From assembly GCA_019429255.1 (NCBI GenBank), contig JAHYIY010000010.1:1-64000 (forward strand): a stretch of DNA of 64,000 nt, in the 5' to 3' direction. This stretch comes from Desulfuromonadales bacterium. GTDB taxonomy: Bacteria; Desulfobacterota; Desulfuromonadia; Desulfuromonadales; Geopsychrobacteraceae. Below the pieces are notes generated by a model. The model saw nothing but the letters and a program-made list of their open reading frames with translations, was not told the origin of the DNA and searched no databases. Positions within the stretch are counted from its first letter, which is position 1. Each line of letters begins with the position of its first letter. The position numbers and the translations under genes are program-made. Of the stretch, positions 1-8,631 are shown in pieces.

Positions 1-659
1 CGACCCTGCAGAAACTCCAGCGCCAGGCCGCCCTACAGCATCTGCACAGAACGTCCGGCGAGGATATTTATGAATATCTTGAGGTCGATCCGCTAGAAGA
101 GCGTGGGTTCCAACGTCTTCCACGACCCGATGAGGGTGATCTCTTCTTCGATATGGAAGGGGATCCCTTGGAGGAGGGCGGACTGGAGTACCTGTTCGGG
201 CTCTATTATCTCGATCAGGGCAGGTTCGTATTCAAGCCTTTCTGGGCGCACAATCGCCAGGAGGAACGCAGGGCATTGCAAGATTTCATGGCTTTTGTCA
301 TGGAGCGCCTTGCCAGGTCCCCGAGCATGCATATCTACCACTATGCCCCGTACGAAGAGACCGCCCTGAAGCGGCTGATGTCGTTGCATGGCACCTGCGA
401 GGCCGAGGTTGATCATCTGTTACGCAGTAACAAACTGGTGGATCTGTACAAAGTGGTTAGCGAAGCGATCCTGATTTCCGAGCCCCGCTATTCCATCAAA
501 AACCTTGAACAAGCCCCTGATGCCCCTGATGTGTTTGAAAAAAGCTTTATACGTGTATGTGCTACCCATCATGCTACCTTTAAACCCTTGATGGTCTACC
601 TCTTGAGAAATTTCAAAATTCCCCTGCGTATTATCATCCAAACCCGCCACCTGTCTTAA
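1..659 (+). pseudogene. Truncated RecB-like nuclease (TM0106-type), 5' end outside window
   Basis: An open frame enters from the left edge, with codons in phase with position 3. It shows the signature of TM0106-type RecB-like nucleases: FFDMEGDP at about 138-161, then EYLFGL, WAHN, HYAPYEETALKRL, LVDLY and SEPRYSIKNLE. These motifs form the RNase H-like part that in full-length proteins precedes a Dna2/UPF1-type helicase. Recognisable similarity stops at about 509, just after IKNLE. The last 50 codons to the stop at 657-659 look unrelated, so the 3' half is lost and replaced. Gene remnant; family assignment is from motif memory. What precedes position 1 is unknown. Confidence 0.7.
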
Positions 660-1085
660 CAAAAACCATCCAGAAATTATTGGTCAAACTCACCCACCCA
701 TCGTTGCTCGGAGACTCCCGCTTGGGTGAATGATAAGTTCTAGGTGATGTGAGATTTTTTTACAGAACAAAAGGCAATACAGCCCAACCTGTTGATTTCA
801 GGTTGGACTGGTGAATGTTCTGAATTGCGTCATCTCCGAGAAGGAACAGAAAAAAGCAAAGGCTGCTTTGACAGAACTAGAAAAGATCCTGCGTCCCGGC
901 AGCTGATCATCTCGTCATCGGATGCCCTTCCTGTCCTGCCCTCTCCGTTACTTGGTAACGATCATCACACGGTTCTCCGTTGTACAGCCGAAAGATAGGC
1001 ATGGAAGATTTATAGGTGCGTGTAGCTCCCTTGAACCAGATACGCAAGATGATCCGTTAGAGAGACTGGTCTGAGCCAAGAAGAT
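660..1085. other. Intergenic decayed region without a supported gene
   Basis: No convincing gene in about 425 bases. A perfect 8-bp inverted repeat (CCAACCTG/CAGGTTGG) lies around 784-806 without a following T-run. A short frame from about 811 to 906 (about 31 codons, Lys/Ala/Glu-rich, ending KILRPGS) has no ribosome binding site and looks like a gene tail. With truncated genes on both sides, the region reads as a deletion or insertion scar. Confidence 0.5.
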
Positions 1086-1332
1086 CTACTCCACCTGCCA
1101 CACCTGCTTGGTCAGCACATCACACGCGGTCAAGGTTTTGCCGTAAACCGCCCCGGTATCCAGATTGTAGCGCCCTAGCTCAAAGTAGGGTTCACCATCG
1201 GTTGTTGGATGATGGCTGACCACATGAATGTTACCGTCCTGTCCTGGTGGTGACAGTCGTTCCCACATCAGCACGAAAGGATCTTGTATCTCCAGGGGAA
1301 GGCCCTGCTCAATCCCTGCATGGCTAAAAAGA
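1086..1332 (-). pseudogene. 5'-truncated Ser/Thr-type metallophosphoesterase
   Basis: The minus-strand frame reads LFSHAGIEQGLPLE, then a Trp-Glu segment, VVSHHPTT and YNLDTGAVYGKTLTACDV. This is the C-terminal half of PrpE/bacteriophage-lambda-type protein phosphatases, including the His-Ala-Gly motif, the second metal-binding His (VVSHH; the usual form is V-x-GHT) and the closing N-I/L-DTGA motif. The N-terminal GDxHG and GDxxDRG metal-binding blocks are absent. Coding similarity begins right at the T-run of the mgtE terminator (1325-1362), so no promoter or start codon remains. A relic, not an active enzyme. Confidence 0.7.
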
Positions 1333-1362
1333 CGCCGGTCGGCACATCATCTCCAACCGGCG
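1325..1362 (-). terminator. Rho-independent terminator of mgtE
   Basis: On the minus strand CGCCGGTTGG and CCGACCGGCG form a 10-bp stem (one G-U pair) around a 10-base loop, followed by TCTTTTT. It begins 8 bases after the mgtE stop codon. Confidence 0.9.
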
Positions 1363-1369
1363 CTACCGT

Positions 1370-2731
1370 TTATACTACGACCTGAATCGCTTCCCTTAGA
1401 TACCAGCTGGCTATACCAAAGTAGATGAGCACGCCACAGACATCAGCAATGGTGGTGATCAGCGGGGTGCTGGCCGTAGCTGGATCACACCCGAACTTTT
1501 CCAGTAAAAACGGCAATCCAAGACCAATCAAACTCCCTACCAACACGACAATAATCATCGTCAGGGCGACAACCACAGCAATATCGACGCCGGCGCGCAG
1601 AACCCCGACAGCCATCACGGCAAAGGCCATCGTCAGGCCAAGGGCGCCTGCCACCAGCACCTCTTTGCCCAGCAGTTGCAACCAGTCCTTGCCGGAAACA
1701 TCACCGGTAGCCAAACCACGCACCATCAGGGTTGCTGACTGTGAACCGGCGTTACCGGCACTGGCCACCAGCAGCGGCATAAAAAACAGCAGTGCCAGAT
1801 GGGTAGCAATGGTCTCTTCAAAGTAAGCAATGCTGGCACCGGTAAAAATATTAGCGAAGACCAGGACCACCAGCCAGGAGACACGGGAACGATACAGGGA
1901 CATGGGCGAGGCGGCACGCAGACTGGTATCCAGTTTGCCGACGGTGGCCGACTTGTGAATATCTTCAGTTGCCTCCTCTTCAGCAACGTCCATGGCATCA
2001 TCATAGGTAACGATACCAACCAGCTTATCACCACCATTAATAACCGGCAGGGCAAGCAGGTCATAGCGCGAGATCAGCCTGGCTGCCTCTTCCTGCGGTT
2101 CATCGGCATGAATCGAGACCGGGTCGGTGGTCATGAATGCGGAAATTTTTTCTTCCGGGTCAGCCATGATCAGTTCGCGCAAGGAAACCGTTCCAATCAG
2201 CCGCCGGCCACTATCAACCACAAAGGCCTGGTAAATGGTTTCCTTGTCGGCTCCGGTTTTGCGTAAAAACGCGATGCCCTGGGTAGCGGTCATCTTGGCA
2301 TCAACCACCGCATAATCCGAGGTCATGATCGAACCAACCTTATCCTCACTGTAGGAGGCAAGTTTGAAAATATCGTCGCGCTCAGCTTTTCTCATACTGG
2401 TCAGAAGCTGTTGCTGCTTTTCCAGCGGCAACTGATTGAACAGGTCGGCCCGCTCGTCGTTAGGCATCTCGCGAATCAGCTCGATCAGTATGTCCTGATC
2501 CAGGGTCAGAACAATTTCGGCCTGCTGATCGATGGAAAAGTAACCGATGACATCAGCACGCACCGCAAGGGGCATCATCACCAGCAGAGTGCCGATTTCT
2601 GCGCTGCTGAAGTCTGGCAGAAGGGCGGCAATATCTGCAGGATGCTCATTGCTGATCAGCTTGTGCAAACTGTCGCTATCGGCGGACAGCAGAATCTGCC
2701 GCAGGTCGTCCGTCATCATTGTTTCGCTCAT
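1370..2731 (-). CDS. mgtE: Magnesium transporter MgtE
   Basis: Inner-membrane Mg2+ channel of the MgtE family. In 453 residues I see the superhelical N domain with HPADIAALLPD and the repeated DLFNQLP-type helices, two CBS domains (about 135-255), the connecting helix with EEEATEDIHK, and five membrane segments from about residue 285. The pore signatures GNAGSQS and TTIADVCGVLIYF, which carries the pore-lining Asp, are present. An upstream in-frame codon would add 17 residues, but the start chosen here has AGGAGAGAATT directly before ATG. The gene is last in its transcription unit and is followed by a strong terminator. Its 356-bp leader is structured and may sense magnesium. Confidence 0.95.
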   Translation of the reverse strand: MSETMMTDDLRQILLSADSDSLHKLISNEHPADIAALLPDFSSAEIGTLLVMMPLAVRADVIGYFSIDQQAEIVLTLDQDILIELIREMPNDERADLFNQLPLEKQQQLLTSMRKAERDDIFKLASYSEDKVGSIMTSDYAVVDAKMTATQGIAFLRKTGADKETIYQAFVVDSGRRLIGTVSLRELIMADPEEKISAFMTTDPVSIHADEPQEEAARLISRYDLLALPVINGGDKLVGIVTYDDAMDVAEEEATEDIHKSATVGKLDTSLRAASPMSLYRSRVSWLVVLVFANIFTGASIAYFEETIATHLALLFFMPLLVASAGNAGSQSATLMVRGLATGDVSGKDWLQLLGKEVLVAGALGLTMAFAVMAVGVLRAGVDIAVVVALTMIIVVLVGSLIGLGLPFLLEKFGCDPATASTPLITTIADVCGVLIYFGIASWYLREAIQVVV

Positions 2732-3087
2732 AATTCTCTCCTGTATCACAAGGCAAAGAAGAGAGTTAACAGGCGCGCACATCCGCCACTTGTGCCTGAT
2801 CGCGTCGATGGTTCAACAGCGGACACAGCAATCCTTCATTGGCGAATACAAAACGCACGCAAAAACACAAAAGTCAGTTGGATGACGGCACAAGTCTGTG
2901 CAAAAAACACTACAGAGGGGGTACCGCTATCGCTTTATCAAGCAGATAGCAGCACAGATGGCAGAACTATCTACTTGAATGTGAGCCGGTCAACACCGGC
3001 CTGCAACTGTCGCCTTCTTGTCTGTTCACTAGGTTCTCCTGGTTAAAAACGATACTGCAGAGTATAAACGGCCACCAGAAAAGTCAA
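2732..3087 (-). promoter_or_regulatory. Long structured leader of mgtE
   Basis: The 356 bases between lolA and mgtE hold several mutually exclusive inverted repeats. A perfect 6-bp stem GCCGGT/ACCGGC lies at 2985-3000. AGATAG (2944-2949) can pair with CTATCT (2967-2972), or the overlapping GATAGC (2945-2950) with GCTATC (2926-2931), not both. A small ORF (2967-3029) ends inside the first of these alternatives. I could not align the segment to the M-box (ykoK) Mg2+ riboswitch, so a regulatory leader is an inference from architecture. Confidence 0.4.
2967..3029 (-). CDS. Possible 20-residue leader peptide upstream of mgtE
   Basis: A GTG codon at 3027-3029 is preceded by AGGAG at six bases' spacing and opens a 20-codon frame (MNRQEGDSCRPVLTGSHSSR). 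Its stop codon TAG falls in the AGATAG/CTATCT stem of the mgtE leader. A ribosome translating it would therefore change the pairing. No homologue is known to me; it could be chance. The interest lies in position and ribosome binding site, not in the peptide itself. Confidence 0.25.
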   Translation of the reverse strand: MNRQEGDSCRPVLTGSHSSR

Positions 3088-3852
3088 TCAAAACCTGGGC
3101 ATTTGTGCGGATGGTGACAGTTGCTCCACCCCCGCAGGAACCTCAAAAATAAACTCACTGTCGGACGGATCGAGATTCCAACGGACAGCGACAAAGGTAA
3201 TCCGCGTCAGGTTGTCCTGCGGGTCGGTCACCTGGGTTGCCACCAGAGGAAACAGCCGAAAGACAGTCCCCTGCTGAAACGCCAGCACCGCCTGGTGATT
3301 GACCGTCACTTCGATCTGCTTGAAAAATTGCGATGGGCGTTTAGGTGTCAGCAACAACAGATAATGTCCGGCCTGATCCTGACGACCTTTGCCCCAGGCG
3401 ATGTCAAAATTCTGCGTCAAATCCCCCAGGCCAGTGAAAAAAGCAGCCGGATTATCGCCGTATTCGGCTTCAACCTGGCTTATCTCGCTGACAATCACCT
3501 GACGGTTTTCCGGTACGTAGACCCACAGGGTGGTTCCGTCAGAAAGAACCTGCTGTTCATTGGGCATCTGATAATCCCAACGGAACATCGGCATGGTTGA
3601 ACCGGTGCGCGCTTGCGGCGGAAACTTGAACCACACCTTGCCCTCACCACGCTGCACCCGGTCAATGGCAACCACTGTCGATAGCTGAACAAAATCCGCC
3701 GTGAAGTCACGAATCTGCTGAGACCTCGGGGTTGCAGCGCGAAACGGGGTTTCCAGGGTTGCGATAACACTGGTTAGCTCTTCATCTGCTGCGGCACTGA
3801 TCGAGCCAGCGAGCAGGACCAGGCAGGTTAGTAAAACCACAGACCACTTCAT
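3088..3852 (-). CDS. lolA: Outer-membrane lipoprotein carrier protein LolA
   Basis: Periplasmic chaperone that takes lipoproteins from LolCDE to the outer membrane. The 254-residue product begins with a signal peptide (MKWSVVLLTCLVLLAG, predicted cleavage after SAAA). It then shows the LolA order: F-x-A-D-F-x-Q, GEGKVWFKFP, MFRWDYQMPNEQQVLSDGTTLWVYVPENRQV and the late LxLTPK strand. A longer frame exists upstream, but AAGGAGAATAGCA directly precedes the chosen ATG. The gene lies 100 bases downstream of the cheC-like gene on the same strand and 356 bases upstream of mgtE. It is probably vertically inherited housekeeping. Confidence 0.9.
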   Translation of the reverse strand: MKWSVVLLTCLVLLAGSISAAADEELTSVIATLETPFRAATPRSQQIRDFTADFVQLSTVVAIDRVQRGEGKVWFKFPPQARTGSTMPMFRWDYQMPNEQQVLSDGTTLWVYVPENRQVIVSEISQVEAEYGDNPAAFFTGLGDLTQNFDIAWGKGRQDQAGHYLLLLTPKRPSQFFKQIEVTVNHQAVLAFQQGTVFRLFPLVATQVTDPQDNLTRITFVAVRWNLDPSDSEFIFEVPAGVEQLSPSAQMPRF

Positions 3853-3952
3853 TGCTATTCTCCTTATAAAAACCTGATCCGCCAGCATAGCATTTTTTAG
3901 CCAGGCGTGTGCATTAACCGGTGATCCTCCGGAAACCAATCGGGAGTCGCCT

Positions 3953-4546
3953 TCAGGAGGTAGAGAAGGGAACATCGATATGTTGACCGTGCAGGCTAAT
4001 GAAAAGCCCAACCCTGGCAGCAAAACGTTTTTTTGTACCGGCAACCAGCGTCACTGGTAATGCGTACATCAGGCTGCTATCAGCCCTGACGCTGCCCTCC
4101 TGATAACGGGGAACGCTGATGTTCAGGCTGGGGAGGCCAGGCCGACCGCCGCTGCCGCCTAGTGCCTCGAGGGCGCTGAGAAAGGCCGAGGCAACGACAT
4201 TGCCTGCCTCCTTTAACGCCGAACAGGCCATTTCATTGAAGGCCGGTGTTGTCGCAGTTTCTCCTACTAAAGCAGTGACCAGTTGCTGCGCTGCCCTGTT
4301 GTCCAGCGCCAGGATAAAGGTACCACAAATCCTGCCCGACAGGTTCAGGGCAACCTCAACACCGTCGCCACGCAATTGTTGCAGGCAGGTGTGAGCGGCA
4401 GCAGAAGAATGAATGAAATTCTGACCCTTCAGCACGAGGGATTCCCGTGACAGCAACTGTCCGAGAGTTTCCAGCGCAGAGCGCACACCCGCTTCAATCA
4501 AACAGCTGTCCGTGGAAACATCAACAGTCTGACCGGCACCCATCAT
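3953..4546 (-). CDS. cheC: CheC-like CheY-phosphate phosphatase
   Basis: Chemotaxis phosphatase of the CheC/CheX/FliY family. The family signature [D/S]-x3-E-x2-N-x22-P is met exactly once (SALKEAGN, 22 residues, Pro), so one active site is expected where Thermotoga and Bacillus CheC carry two. The product has 197 residues beginning MMGAGQ. The start was chosen because its ATG overlaps the cheA stop (ATGA), showing translational coupling, and AAAAAGGAT precedes it. The expected substrate is phosphorylated CheY from the same cluster. Calling it CheC and not CheX is my best judgement from the position of the motif. Confidence 0.8.
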   Translation of the reverse strand: MMGAGQTVDVSTDSCLIEAGVRSALETLGQLLSRESLVLKGQNFIHSSAAAHTCLQQLRGDGVEVALNLSGRICGTFILALDNRAAQQLVTALVGETATTPAFNEMACSALKEAGNVVASAFLSALEALGGSGGRPGLPSLNISVPRYQEGSVRADSSLMYALPVTLVAGTKKRFAARVGLFISLHGQHIDVPFSTS

Positions 4547-6408
4547 ATCCTTTTTTTCCGTCGCTCGAGCAATGACTGCAGGTCCAGCAGAAAAACCACC
4601 TGACCATCGCCAAGGATGGTTCCGCCGGCGCAACCGGGAATCTGATCAAAGGGGGGTGCCAGGCGCTGGACAAAGACTTCCTGCTGACCAATCAGGCGGT
4701 CGACAACCAGGCCAATACGGCGCCCCATCACCTCTGTTACCACCAGGGGAAGCTCTTTCATTTTTCCCCCTTTTTGCTGCTTTAGCATTTTACGTAAAGA
4801 GAGCAGGGGGATAAAGGCATCCTGATAATGAACCATCAACTGCTTACTGCTGCTATGGATTTCCGCCGGACTGATTTCAATCGCCTGGATGACACGGGTA
4901 ATAGGAATGGCCAGCCGCGCACCGTCCGATTCGATCAACAGCACGCGGATAATCGCCAGTGATAATGGCAGCTTGAGGGTGATACTGGTACCTGCTCCCG
5001 GGGTCGAATCGATCAACACCAGACCGCCCATCCCCTCAATTGCGGTTTTGACAACGTCCATACCGACACCACGACCGGAAATGCCGGTGACGGTATCTAC
5101 CGTTGAAAACCCCGGTTGACAGATCAACTGATACAGATCGTAATCACGCACCATTTTTACCTCGGCGCTGCTCAACAGTCCACGCTCACGGGCAATGCGG
5201 CGAATGGTCTGCGGATCAATGCCGGCGCCGTCATCTGTCACCTGAACCAGTACCTGGTCGCGATCGCGCCAGGCTTTAAGACTGATGACTCCAACATCTT
5301 TATCTTTAAGTCCATGATCGACAGCGTTACGCACCATGTGAGTCAGGGGATCAACCAGTTCTTCAACGATGGCCCGATCTATTTCAATATCGGCGCCATC
5401 AGTCTGCAGTTCAATTTTTTTAGCACTGCTGCGAGCCAGGTCGTAAACAATGCGCGATAAGCGTGAAAACAGGGCCCGTAACGACACCATCCGCACCTGT
5501 AGCACCTGGTGATGAAGATTTTTGACCAGACGTGATAACTGTCCTATTCCATCGTCAAGGTCTTTTAGGTGCCGCTGCTTCAGGGCGTTCTGTAGCTGAT
5601 AGCGGGTGGTAATCAGTTCACCGGTCAGATTAATCAGCTGATCAAGGCGCTCGGTACTGACACGCACGCTGGCGCTCTTCTGTGGTCGCGCACCCAAACC
5701 GGTGCTGACCACCGGCTTGGGGAATGAAATCTCCTCGACCTCGCTATATCCGACCAGCTGCGCATGGATTTCTTTTGTGGGCAGTTGAGGGCGTAACTGC
5801 ACCAGCAGTCGCCCGTCTACCTTGTCGCTCAGAATGTGTTCGAGAGACGGCCAGGATTTCAGCACGATACCGAATTCGCTGCACCTTTTCAGCAAGACCA
5901 ACAATCGTGGCGCCGCTATCGGAACTGTATCGACCAGGTCTATTTGTATCAACAGCGGCTCTGCGGCGCCCGCTATTTTAGTGCCTTCTTCCTCTCCTGG
6001 CGGAGGTTGACTCCGTTCCCGGCTCACAGGGCCTTCTGAACGTTCTTCCAGGGTCAGAGCCTGGAGATAAAATTCAACACTGCGTTCCGGGCGCTCCTGA
6101 CTGATGTCATCATGCAGCGCCTCGAGCAGATCGACTCCCGCCAGCATCTGATTAATTTCACCTGCGCTCATATAACCACGCTTGCGACACAGATCCAGGT
6201 CATCTTCGAGGCGATGAGCCAGGCGGGCGGTTTCCTCATATTCCATTGTCGCCGCCATCCCCTTAATGGAGTGGGCCTCACGGAACAGGGCATCGATCTC
6301 CTGACGGTTTTCCGGATCACTGTCGAGACGCAGTAATATGTCGGACATGGCCTGCAGATGCTCCGCCGCTTCGACCAGAAACATGCTGCGGTATTTTTCT
6401 TTTTCCAT
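4543..6408 (-). CDS. cheA: Chemotaxis histidine kinase CheA
   Basis: Cytoplasmic kinase of a receptor-CheA-CheW array. The 621 residues contain an HPt domain with phospho-accepting His46 in REAHSIKGMA, a linker region (about 110-230), the dimerisation helices from RVSTERLDQLINLTGEL, an HATPase domain with N-box MVRNAVDHGL, DDGAGID and GRGVGMDVV, and a C-terminal CheW-like domain ending LLDLQSLLERRKK. The last base triplets overlap the cheC-like start. It lies 30 bases downstream of cheY. No CheR or CheB is encoded nearby, so adaptation either depends on distant genes or is absent. Confidence 0.95.
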   Translation of the reverse strand: MEKEKYRSMFLVEAAEHLQAMSDILLRLDSDPENRQEIDALFREAHSIKGMAATMEYEETARLAHRLEDDLDLCRKRGYMSAGEINQMLAGVDLLEALHDDISQERPERSVEFYLQALTLEERSEGPVSRERSQPPPGEEEGTKIAGAAEPLLIQIDLVDTVPIAAPRLLVLLKRCSEFGIVLKSWPSLEHILSDKVDGRLLVQLRPQLPTKEIHAQLVGYSEVEEISFPKPVVSTGLGARPQKSASVRVSTERLDQLINLTGELITTRYQLQNALKQRHLKDLDDGIGQLSRLVKNLHHQVLQVRMVSLRALFSRLSRIVYDLARSSAKKIELQTDGADIEIDRAIVEELVDPLTHMVRNAVDHGLKDKDVGVISLKAWRDRDQVLVQVTDDGAGIDPQTIRRIARERGLLSSAEVKMVRDYDLYQLICQPGFSTVDTVTGISGRGVGMDVVKTAIEGMGGLVLIDSTPGAGTSITLKLPLSLAIIRVLLIESDGARLAIPITRVIQAIEISPAEIHSSSKQLMVHYQDAFIPLLSLRKMLKQQKGGKMKELPLVVTEVMGRRIGLVVDRLIGQQEVFVQRLAPPFDQIPGCAGGTILGDGQVVFLLDLQSLLERRKKRI

Positions 6409-6438
6409 CTCTTTATCCAGCGCCTTGAACCAACAGGA

Positions 6439-6804
6439 TCAACTTGCTATAACCCGTTCGGCCACCTCAAGAACCTGCTCCCTCTGGAACGGCTTGACAA
6501 TAAAATCCCGAGCCCCGACAGTGAGGGCATCAAGGATCAGATGTTTCTGCCCCAATGCGCTACAGACAACCACCCGGGCTTCCGGTTCTAGTTGCAGAAT
6601 TTTTTTTAACGCCTCGATCCCCCCTAAAACCGGCATGACGATATCCATGGTCACCAGGTCCGGACGCTGCTGTTCATACATCATTACCGCCTGCTCACCG
6701 TTCTCCGCTTCGCCGACAACCTCCCATCCGGCCTGCGAAAAAATATCGATCAACATATTGCGCATAAAGAGCGCGTCATCAACAACCAGAACTTGTCCGG
6801 GCAT
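6439..6804 (-). CDS. cheY: Chemotaxis response regulator CheY
   Basis: A single receiver domain of 121 residues without output domain. The acidic pair Asp9-Asp10, phospho-acceptor Asp54 (TMDIVMP), switch Ser82 and conserved Lys104 (IVKPF) are all present, so phosphotransfer from CheA is expected. The start follows GAGGAG and overlaps the end of cheW by 26 bases. In a cluster lacking flagellar genes, its target could be a flagellar motor encoded elsewhere, pili, or another output. Confidence 0.93.
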   Translation of the reverse strand: MPGQVLVVDDALFMRNMLIDIFSQAGWEVVGEAENGEQAVMMYEQQRPDLVTMDIVMPVLGGIEALKKILQLEPEARVVVCSALGQKHLILDALTVGARDFIVKPFQREQVLEVAERVIAS

Positions 6805-7237
6805 ATTGTTCTCCTCTGCTTGTACAAGCTGTTTCTATCGCTGCCACGACATAGTTGACATCGAGCAGGCTGATCATATTATTTCCCGAGGCAAAAACAC
6901 TGCGAACCAAGGACTCTTTGGTGGCAGACTCATCATCCTTGCCAAAGCTTTTTTCCAGCGCGATCAACGGCCGCAGTCGATCAATCGCCAGAGCTAGGGG
7001 GCCATACTGGTTGGCCAGAACAATAACGCGCGAACTCCCCTGACAGGTGGCAAAACCGAGGACCAGGGGTAAGTTAACCACCGGGACGATACGTCCGTGA
7101 AAAGCAATAGCGCCGCTGACCGTTTCCGGGGCAGCGGGAAAGGGATGCAGCTTGGGCGCTTCGACAACCTCCTGAATGTCGATCAGCTCCAATGCATAGA
7201 TTTCGTTGCCAATCTCAAAAGGGAGCACCTGGATCAT
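6779..7237 (-). CDS. cheW: Chemotaxis coupling protein CheW
   Basis: A 152-residue SH3-like adaptor that links receptor tips to CheA. Recognisable blocks are [48 protein letters not shown] and a C-terminal D-x-N-Y-V-V-A. The start codon overlaps the stop of the receptor gene (ATGA). The C-terminal dozen residues ([15 protein letters not shown]) overlap the cheY ribosome binding site and start, and are unlikely to be conserved. Confidence 0.9.
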   Translation of the reverse strand: MIQVLPFEIGNEIYALELIDIQEVVEAPKLHPFPAAPETVSGAIAFHGRIVPVVNLPLVLGFATCQGSSRVIVLANQYGPLALAIDRLRPLIALEKSFGKDDESATKESLVRSVFASGNNMISLLDVNYVVAAIETACTSRGEQYARTSSGC

Positions 7238-8517
7238 GGCGCTGTGCGCTCATGGTCGCTCCCCAGATTAAAGCGGCGAACGGATGTCAGCAGCTCTTCG
7301 GCCAATCGTGACAGGCGCTGTGAGGCGAAAGACATTTCCTCCATGGCAGCGGTTTGTTCTTCGGTTGCCGCGGAGACCTCCTCGGTCGCGGCGGCATTGA
7401 CTTCAGCCACCCGGGCAATCTCCTCGATGGCTTCAACAATGGCCTGTGACCCGTGGCGCTGTTTTTCGGTCAGATCGCGAATATCAATAGAGCGCTCCTG
7501 GGCCGCTTCGGCCTTGTTGATGATGGCCTTGAAGGCATTGCCGGTAACATCAACCGCTTCCCTGCCGATATCTATCGATGTGACGCTCTGCGCCATGGAT
7601 AACTGGACCTTGTGGCTCTGCTCGCGGGTTTTTTCTATCAACCGGGTAATTTCAGCGGCGGAGGTACTGGTGCTGTCCGCGAGTTTGCTGACCTCTTCGG
7701 CGACCACCGCAAAGCCATGACCATATTCTCCAGCGCGCGCTGCTTCAATGGTGGCATTAAGGGCCAGCAGGTTGGTCTTCTGGGCAATACCGGTAATGAC
7801 ATCGATAATGGTACCGATCTTCTGTACCTGCTCGCTGAAGTCAACGATCATGGCCCCGTTTTCTTCAATCTGACTGAGCACCAGTTTCATACTTTCCAGC
7901 GCCTTGTTGGTCAGACCTTCTCCCTCACGGGCGGAGATGGTCGTCTCCTCAGCTGATTCCGTCAGCTTACTGGATGAATCCGCCACCAGCTCAATCTGCT
8001 CGGCCATTTCACGTACCACGCGTGACACCCGTTCGACCATTTCCGCCTGGGTTTCGGCACCACGGCTGATCTGCTCAATCGAACCGGCAACTTCGTGGGC
8101 GGTTGCGGTCATTTCTTCGGCGGTTGTTGCCAACGCCATGGACGATTCATTGACATTCAGGGCGCTGCCGCGGATCTGTCCGACCAGATTACGTAGACTG
8201 TCGACAACCAGATTCAGGGAATTGGACAAATCTTCTGTTTCGTCACTGAACAACCCTTTTTGTAAGCGCACTTTGCGACTTAAATCACCATGACTGAGGC
8301 GTTCAGCACCTTCGGTAAGAATCTTGATGTTGGCGGTGAAGGCCCTGGAAAACAACCAGCCAAAGATCAGACCAACCAGCAAGGCACCAATCACGGTGAT
8401 GAGTTGATGCGTCCATTCGGGTGCATCAAGTCGTGGCACCAACAAGTTCAGCAGCACAACGGAGGCCACCACAGCAATGAAGCCGATGACAAATTTATAA
8501 CTGATCTCTATGCGCAT
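7234..8517 (-). CDS. Methyl-accepting chemotaxis protein without a large sensor domain
   Basis: The 427-residue receptor has two membrane helices (about 8-28 and 38-58) separated by only about ten residues. A HAMP domain (about 58-112) and a long signalling coiled coil follow, with the conserved hairpin tip [22 protein letters not shown] preceded by [21 protein letters not shown]. The lack of a periplasmic ligand domain means it must sense membrane state or an internal or partner signal. Potential methylation helices are Glu-rich. GGAGGATAAAC precedes the start. It is first in the mcp-cheW-cheY-cheA-cheC run. Confidence 0.92.
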   Translation of the reverse strand: MRIEISYKFVIGFIAVVASVVLLNLLVPRLDAPEWTHQLITVIGALLVGLIFGWLFSRAFTANIKILTEGAERLSHGDLSRKVRLQKGLFSDETEDLSNSLNLVVDSLRNLVGQIRGSALNVNESSMALATTAEEMTATAHEVAGSIEQISRGAETQAEMVERVSRVVREMAEQIELVADSSSKLTESAEETTISAREGEGLTNKALESMKLVLSQIEENGAMIVDFSEQVQKIGTIIDVITGIAQKTNLLALNATIEAARAGEYGHGFAVVAEEVSKLADSTSTSAAEITRLIEKTREQSHKVQLSMAQSVTSIDIGREAVDVTGNAFKAIINKAEAAQERSIDIRDLTEKQRHGSQAIVEAIEEIARVAEVNAAATEEVSAATEEQTAAMEEMSFASQRLSRLAEELLTSVRRFNLGSDHERTAP

Positions 8518-8564
8518 GTTTATCCTCCACCTTCACAACAACGAGTTTTCATTTTTCGTATCTA

Positions 8565-8604
8565 TTCAGCACCGGGTCGGGAATCCTATGTCAAGGGACG
8601 CTGC
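8565..8604 (+). repeat. Remnant of dispersed repeat A
   Basis: About 40 bases in the mcp-thiL gap (TTCAGCACCGGG..., ...GTCAAGGGACGC) match the outer end of the full repeat A copies at 48024-48172 and 57692-57841, read in the direction of the plus strand as in the latter. Only this end is preserved, so it is a partial or decayed copy. Confidence 0.6.
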
Positions 8605-8631
8605 CCGTCCTCCTGATGGCGCTCTAACGGG

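Noticed and set aside
420-662. 80-codon minus-strand frame over the truncated nuclease
   Set aside because: It is antisense to the nuclease frame and has no motif or initiation signal.
2732-3087. M-box magnesium riboswitch
   Set aside because: The conserved core sequence of the M-box could not be found; only unrelated hairpins are visible.
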